Source: PGYR01 sp040264895
GTDB lineage: Bacteria; Bacteroidota; Ignavibacteria; Kapaibacteriales; UBA2268
Length of the DNA stretch: 8,848 nt
NCBI GenBank assembly: GCA_040264895.1
Contig: JBDQHL010000060.1
Location: 1 to 8,848 of the forward strand
Direction of reading: 5' to 3'
Each line of letters begins with the position of its first letter. Position 1 is the stretch's first letter. The notes beneath the pieces were generated by a model. It had not been told where the DNA came from, did no database searches, and saw only the letters and a list, made by a program, of their open reading frames with translations. Both the position numbers and the translations under genes were made by a program. Of the stretch, positions 5,208-8,848 are shown piece after piece.

Positions 5208-6845
5208 CTAAAATGTAGTACCTAAACTAAAATAAAGTCCATTTGATGCAGGAACAAATCGACAAACCCCTCCAACACAAATTATACCTGCTCTCTGTCT
5301 TCCATAGGTGAGTTGCATACGAGTACCTCCTGTAACATAGGCGAAAGAGCCACTATAATAGTGTACTTGATTTTTCTCGTACTCGTTTCCATAATTGAAT
5401 TCATCTGATATAGATATGAAATAATTAGGGCTTATTGTTAATTCAAATAGAGCCATTATCCAATTACCATTAACAAAATCATTTTCTAATGGTTTCAATT
5501 CTTGTCTTGCCCATATATGTTCTAAATCCATTTTTAAGGCGTATTTATCTGAAAGTCTATATGTAAAGTCTAAAATTGCAATATCAGAAAATACTTTACC
5601 TGTTACAGGTGCCCATCCATTTTCTGATACATCTTTATCATAAGTTTGTGATAAATAACTTGCTTTAGTTTTAAAATCTTCTGACCATCTTTTCGAAATT
5701 TCAACATTAAAATCTTCGAAAAACAGCCTGTCTCCAAAAGCGAAGAAATCTGAATCATAAGTTAATTCACCAGTTGCAGTTGAGTCAATATTGTGCACTC
5801 TACTGTAATTCACATTTATCAAAGTTCCATATTCCCCACCTAAGAAGCTACCCGATTCAAACTTATAAGTTATATCCGTTTGAAAACCGATCTCCCCAAC
5901 TAATTGGGTTGCATATGGATAAAGTGATGTTAGTCTATAAGTATGTTGTTTAGTTAAAGGTGGAATAAAATTCATCATTAATATATTTCCAGTAGCTGCT
6001 CTTTCAGCTCTAAAATCCATATTATCAGATCTGTGAAAATCTAATGAAATACCTAAACCATCTGTAAAATATGAACCACTTAAGAGCAAACCTTCCCCAG
6101 TATTGAATGAAAAGTTATTGATTGCAGATGGGTCATTTATCTTATTTGCATACTCAGCATCTAAACTAAAGCTATTACCCATTACTGATGCTCGTAAGTA
6201 ATATGAAAATACACTTTCAGGCAAATTGTAGAAATTTTCATTATCTTCTTCGTATTTACTGATGAACCCACCACCTACGGAGACACCATTATCTCCAAAT
6301 ATGTCAGTGTATTCGTCTATATATATTTTTGCTTTTGCACCACGAACTATACCTTCACTCTGATTCCAGAATTCCCTCATAGTTCCCATTAGCCCAGTTA
6401 GTTCTATCCCATCGTCAGGTCTTAAATTAACTCTAACTCCATTCAGTGAGTTATCGATACCTAATGCTTTTTCTTCATAATTTCTTAGAATTAGTCCCGA
6501 CCCAAACTGCTCATAGAAATTACCAGCAGTAACATCTACAAAATCAGAACGGTAGCTACCATATAGGAATGGAAATCCACTATCTTCAAACCTTGTGTCA
6601 ATTCCTAACAGAGGTGGTCTGTAAGCTTCGTAACGTAGCCCAAATTCAAAATCATCAATATGATACCTAGCGTTCAAATATCCTTGAACAGCAACCTGTT
6701 TCGGGAATTCAACAGCTCCTATGGATGTATCTTGTAAGTAGTATTGCCCCTCAGTAACAAAGTTTCCTGTTAAATAACTTTGAGAAGAACCTATATTTAT
6801 TGCAATTATTGATACAAATGCAATTAAACAGAATCTTTTAATCAT
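5208..6845 (-). CDS. DUF6029 family outer-membrane beta-barrel protein
   Basis: This 545-residue exported protein resembles the Bacteroidota DUF6029 family. An N-terminal signal peptide (about 1-21, ending SSQ) is followed by long runs of alternating strands with aromatic girdles. Examples are QVAVQGYLNARYHIDDFEFG near the start, then YGSYRSDFVDVTAGNFYEQFGSGLILR, and late MQLTYGRQRAGIICVGGVCR. The protein ends LYFSLGTTF with the C-terminal Phe typical of BAM-folded barrels. The mature protein has only two cysteines, 523 and 528, in a CVGGVC loop close to the last strand, well placed to form a disulphide. The family has no known function; porin, adhesin or scaffold roles are possible. Its ATG overlaps the TPR gene stop as ATGA (4 bp), and an Omp28-like lipoprotein gene follows 8 bp after its stop. 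Co-expression of the three is very likely. Confidence 0.8.
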   Translation of the reverse strand: MIKRFCLIAFVSIIAINIGSSQSYLTGNFVTEGQYYLQDTSIGAVEFPKQVAVQGYLNARYHIDDFEFGLRYEAYRPPLLGIDTRFEDSGFPFLYGSYRSDFVDVTAGNFYEQFGSGLILRNYEEKALGIDNSLNGVRVNLRPDDGIELTGLMGTMREFWNQSEGIVRGAKAKIYIDEYTDIFGDNGVSVGGGFISKYEEDNENFYNLPESVFSYYLRASVMGNSFSLDAEYANKINDPSAINNFSFNTGEGLLLSGSYFTDGLGISLDFHRSDNMDFRAERAATGNILMMNFIPPLTKQHTYRLTSLYPYATQLVGEIGFQTDITYKFESGSFLGGEYGTLINVNYSRVHNIDSTATGELTYDSDFFAFGDRLFFEDFNVEISKRWSEDFKTKASYLSQTYDKDVSENGWAPVTGKVFSDIAILDFTYRLSDKYALKMDLEHIWARQELKPLENDFVNGNWIMALFELTISPNYFISISDEFNYGNEYEKNQVHYYSGSFAYVTGGTRMQLTYGRQRAGIICVGGVCRFVPASNGLYFSLGTTF

Positions 6846-7471
6846 TCTTCAATTGGATTATTTATTTCATTAATAAGTCTTTTTATCTCATCTGCAAGAG
6901 GTCCTTTTTCACCATTTAGCTCCAAAAACTTTTCGAAGTCTTGAAGAGCAGGACCATCTCTCTTGTTTAATTTTTGTACTGCACCACGTGCGTAGTAAGG
7001 CATAGCATAGCTTGGTTGCAGTTCTATAGCTCTTGTATAATCCATTAGTGCTTTATCCCAGTCTTCTAAGAAATAATAAGCATTTCCTCTAGCGTAATAT
7101 GCTTCTGGGTACTCATTGGATATTGATAGAGTTTTTGTAAAATCTTTAATCGCAGTCTGCAAATTCCCTCTTTCAACTTCTGAAAGTCCTTTACCATAAT
7201 AAGCTTCAAAGTAATAGCTATCCAGCTGTATTGCTTTATTGAAATCCTCTACAGCTTCATCATAATTACCACTGTAAAAATAAGCTAATCCACGACCATA
7301 ATACGTAGGCGCATAATCATCTGCTTTTTCTATAGCTTTATTATAACAAGTTAGGGCTTTGTCATAATTCTTTGATTTGATAGCATTGTATGCTGTTTGG
7401 ATAAACCCTTCAGTTTGTGCCAGAAGTGATATACTAAATGCTACTAATAAAAGTAATACTAATTTTTTCAT
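6842..7471 (-). CDS. Exported TPR repeat protein
   Basis: This 209-residue protein has a signal peptide (1-18, MKKLVLLLL...LLA|Q) and five consecutive 34-residue tetratricopeptide repeats at about 22-54, 55-88, 89-122, 123-156 and 157-188. Each shows the pattern AYYxRGxAYxxxxxxDxAxxDFxKAIxL with the small residues and aromatics in register. A short basic-acidic helix (about 190-209) closes the solenoid. TPR solenoids bind peptides or proteins, so a periplasmic scaffold or adaptor role is likely; no enzymatic residues are seen. No lipobox is visible, so it should be soluble in the periplasm. It is the first gene of the compact block with DUF6029, Omp28-like and DUF2007, joined to DUF6029 by an ATGA overlap. 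It lies 63 bp after the UDP-glucuronate decarboxylase gene. No convincing promoter consensus was found in that gap, so read-through from upstream is possible. Confidence 0.88.
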   Translation of the reverse strand: MKKLVLLLLVAFSISLLAQTEGFIQTAYNAIKSKNYDKALTCYNKAIEKADDYAPTYYGRGLAYFYSGNYDEAVEDFNKAIQLDSYYFEAYYGKGLSEVERGNLQTAIKDFTKTLSISNEYPEAYYARGNAYYFLEDWDKALMDYTRAIELQPSYAMPYYARGAVQKLNKRDGPALQDFEKFLELNGEKGPLADEIKRLINEINNPIEE

Positions 7472-7534
7472 TGCAACTATCTCTTATATGTTATATTCTT
7501 ATTATTCAATATATAAAAATCTTGTAATTTAACC

Positions 7535-8470
7535 TTAATCTATTCTCTTTTTGAAGTCTGCTATTGTCTTCTCTAACCCATCTCTTCTATCAACTTTTGG
7601 AGTCCAATCCAATAATTCTTTAGCTTTTGAAATATCAGGTTGTCTTATTTTTGGGTCATCTTGAGGTAAATTTTCATATACTATTTCGGAATCAGAACCT
7701 ATAATTTCAATAATCTCTTTTGCTAAATCGAGCATCGAAAGTTCATCTGGGTTACCGATATTTACTGGATAAACTTCATCACTCATTAGTAGGCGATATA
7801 TTCCTTCAACTAAGTCATCTACATAGCAAACAGAACGAGTTTGAGAACCATCTCCATAGACAGTAACTGGCTCGCCTTTGAGTGCTTGGCGAATGAAATT
7901 TGGTATTGCCCTGCCATCATGCAGTCGCATTCTAGGGCCATAAGTATTGAAAATTCTTACTATTCTAGTTTGTACACCGTGGTATTGGTGGTAAGCCATA
8001 GTAATTGCTTCTGAGAATCTTTTTGCTTCATCATATACACCACGAGAGCCAATTGGGTTCACATTTCCCCAATATTCCTCTGTTTGCGGATGCACCAATG
8101 GGTCGCCATAGACCTCACTCGTACTTGCTAGTAAATACCTAGCTCCTTTCTCCTTAGCTAAGCCAAGAATTTTGTGCGTACCAAGTGAGCCAACCTTCAA
8201 TGTCTGAATAGGTAGTTTCAAGTAATCAATTGGTGATGCGGGAGAAGCAAAGTGAAGTATATAGTCTATATCTTCAGTGAAGAAATTGTACTCAGTTACG
8301 TCATGATGAACAAACCGAAAATTAGGGTTGCCCACCAGATGAGCTATATTGTCTGTGTTGCCAGTTAGCAAATTGTCAACTCCAATTACTTTGAAGTTTT
8401 TGCCTATAAATTTGTCACAGAGGTGAGAGCCGAGGAAACCAGCAGCTCCAGTAATAAGTACAGTTTTCAT
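7535..8470 (-). CDS. UDP-glucuronate decarboxylase (UDP-xylose synthase), SDR family
   Basis: This 311-residue extended short-chain dehydrogenase converts UDP-glucuronate to UDP-xylose and CO2 using bound NAD+. The Rossmann motif is VLITGAAGFLGSH (GxxGxxG at 8-14), and Asp32 is the likely ribose-binding residue after the second strand. HFASPASPIDYLKLPIQT (73-90), STSEVYGDP (116-124, with Glu119), NPIGSRGVYDEAK (138-150, catalytic Tyr146 and Lys150) and IFNTYGPRMRLHDGRAIPNF (173-192) closely follow the UXS pattern. So does VYGDGSQTRSVCYVDDLV (204-221, with Arg212). ATG at 8470 is chosen because the motif begins MKTVLITG. An upstream ATG at 8506 would add a non-homologous leader encoded by a terminator hairpin. 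UDP-xylose feeds surface glycans, but no glycosyltransferase is present here. A dTDP-glucose dehydratase-like epimerase is less likely given the ASPASP and HDGRAIPNF motifs. Confidence 0.9.
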   Translation of the reverse strand: MKTVLITGAAGFLGSHLCDKFIGKNFKVIGVDNLLTGNTDNIAHLVGNPNFRFVHHDVTEYNFFTEDIDYILHFASPASPIDYLKLPIQTLKVGSLGTHKILGLAKEKGARYLLASTSEVYGDPLVHPQTEEYWGNVNPIGSRGVYDEAKRFSEAITMAYHQYHGVQTRIVRIFNTYGPRMRLHDGRAIPNFIRQALKGEPVTVYGDGSQTRSVCYVDDLVEGIYRLLMSDEVYPVNIGNPDELSMLDLAKEIIEIIGSDSEIVYENLPQDDPKIRQPDISKAKELLDWTPKVDRRDGLEKTIADFKKRID

Positions 8471-8504
8471 AAAAAAAATGCTGTTAATAATTAATACTAA
8501 CAGC
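8471..8504 (-). terminator. Intrinsic terminator abutting the UDP-glucuronate decarboxylase start codon
   Basis: Read on the minus strand, GCTGTTA (8504-8498), an 11-nt loop and TAACAGC (8486-8480) form a perfect 7-bp stem. This is followed by A and then eight Ts (8478-8471). The T run touches the ATG at 8470-8468. Stem plus T tract is the classical rho-independent form and would end transcripts arriving from the T9SS-type gene upstream. Confidence 0.65.
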
Positions 8505-8511
8505 AAATTTA
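8504..8511 (-). promoter_or_regulatory. Candidate -7 promoter element for the decarboxylase gene
   Basis: TAAATTTG on the minus strand matches the Bacteroidota -7 consensus TAnnTTTG exactly. A start point a few bases downstream would fall near 8500-8497, inside the left arm of the terminator hairpin, leaving a leader of about 30 nt to the ATG at 8470. No good -33 TTTG is visible, so support is limited to the -7 match and its position. Confidence 0.35.
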
Positions 8512-8531
8512 ATAATATTTGGGCTAAGCTC

Positions 8532-8550
8532 TAAGCTATTTCGTAGCTTA
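8532..8550 (-). terminator. Small hairpin overlapping the stop codon of the last gene
   Basis: On the minus strand TAAGCTA, loop CGAAA and TAGCTTA form a perfect 7-bp stem that begins with the TAA stop itself (8550-8548). A second partial copy, GAGCTTAG, follows. No T tract is present directly after it, so it may be a 3'-end stabilising hairpin acting with the stronger terminator at 8504-8471. Confidence 0.4.
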
Positions 8551-8847
8551 ATTCACATTGACGAACTGACTTTCCTTATTTCCATTTAAATCCATTGCTT
8601 GCAATAAGTATATTCCTTGTTGTAAGTTCTTTGTAGAGATAGTCAAAATATCAGAGGGATTAGAAATATTCGTCTCATATAGTCCTCCATCAACTTTATT
8701 AAGTGTCACATCATGTATTTTTGAGTCTGTAGATTGGATCTCAATTCTATTTTGCTTCTTATCTACATCTATATTAATTGATGCAAATGTTGCGGATGTT
8801 GCGGATGTTGCGGATGTTGCGGATGTTGCGGATGTTGCGGATGTTGC
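8548..8847 (-). CDS. C-terminal part of a second T9SS-type secreted protein with an Ala-Thr-Ser repeat linker (partial)
   Basis: The last 99 codons and the TAA stop of a minus-strand gene are present; the gene continues beyond the right edge. The tail resembles a T9SS type A sorting domain. RIEIQSTDSKIHDVTLNKVD gives the first strands, ILTISTKNLQQGIYLLQAMD carries the characteristic L..GIYLL segment, and NGNKESQFVNVN closes the domain. In front of it lie six identical Ala-Thr-Ser triplets and a seventh, Ala-Thr-Phe, followed by ASINIDVD. The Ala-Thr-Ser tract is low-complexity and looks like a flexible, possibly O-glycosylated linker between the unseen functional domain and the sorting domain. 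No start codon is available in the window and the activity is unknown. Reading on this strand is favoured because the sorting domain is in the same frame. Confidence 0.65.
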   Translation of the reverse strand, partial: ATSATSATSATSATSATSATFASINIDVDKKQNRIEIQSTDSKIHDVTLNKVDGGLYETNISNPSDILTISTKNLQQGIYLLQAMDLNGNKESQFVNVN

Positions 8848-8848
8848 G
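8787..8848. repeat. Perfect 9-bp tandem repeat running off the window end
   Basis: The unit ATGTTGCGG (plus strand) is repeated from 8787 with six complete identical copies to 8840 and eight bases of a seventh to 8848. On the minus strand the unit is GCAACATCC, read as Ala-Thr-Ser in the frame of the T9SS-type tail. The repeat is more GC-rich (5 of 9) than the surrounding DNA. The true length cannot be known because the window ends inside it. Confidence 0.95.

Noticed and set aside
7472..7534. Promoter for the TPR-led block
   Set aside because: The 63-bp gap is AT-rich but has no TAnnTTTG element with a fitting -33; near matches such as TATATATTG lack the consensus.
8471..8506. Longer N-terminus for the UDP-glucuronate decarboxylase from ATG 8506
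   Set aside because: The added residues are translated from the terminator hairpin and its T tract, and the Rossmann motif normally starts the protein as at ATG 8470.
8787..8848. CRISPR array or DNA-level repeat element
   Set aside because: The unit is 9 bp with no spacers and stays in frame with a coding tail, so it is a coding microsatellite-like repeat and not CRISPR.
8781..8848. Plus-strand reading through the repeat (Met-Leu-Arg units from ATG 8781)
   Set aside because: Any 9-bp repeat without a stop is open in several frames; only the minus-strand frame continues into a recognisable C-terminal domain.

Overview
The window is AT-rich DNA (about one third G+C by eye) from a member of the Bacteroidota. 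Several lines point the same way. Both ends carry C-terminal domains that look like type IX secretion (T9SS) sorting domains. DUF3078, DUF6029, an Omp28-like thioredoxin lipoprotein and DUF2007 all occur together. Start codons lack Shine-Dalgarno sequences and are preceded by A/T-rich leaders. Two TAnnTTTG-type -7 elements are visible. It looks like ordinary chromosome: no tRNA, rRNA, transposase, phage gene or CRISPR array was seen.

Left part, 1-2250. The last 59 codons of a secreted T9SS-type protein end in a 10-bp-stem terminator. A DUF3078 outer-membrane beta-barrel gene follows; its signal peptide appears to start at a non-standard ATA codon at 241. It converges on, and overlaps by 30 bp, a minus-strand polytopic membrane acyltransferase (HGSNAT/DUF1624 type).

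Centre, 2251-4143. The acyltransferase diverges from tryptophan 2,3-dioxygenase (kynA) across a 125-bp gap that holds a 48-bp imperfect dyad. A cytosolic DsbA-like CxxC protein follows kynA at 28 bp, probably in the same transcript. Together they suggest tryptophan breakdown to N-formylkynurenine with a companion thiol-redox protein of unknown role.

Right part, 4170-7471, minus strand. Four tightly packed genes are read in the order TPR protein, DUF6029 outer-membrane protein, Omp28-like lipoprotein with CVFC, DUF2007 protein. The junctions are a 4-bp ATGA overlap, an 8-bp gap and a 20-bp overlap. This is the best candidate for an uncharacterised system: an envelope module in which the lipoprotein's thioredoxin-like site may act on the only two mature cysteines of the DUF6029 protein.

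Far right, 7535-8848, minus strand. A UDP-glucuronate decarboxylase gene (UDP-xylose synthesis) is preceded by a terminator that abuts its ATG, with a candidate promoter nested in it. Beyond lies the C-terminal part of a second T9SS-type protein. Its coding sequence runs into a perfect 9-bp tandem repeat encoding Ala-Thr-Ser units at the very end of the window.
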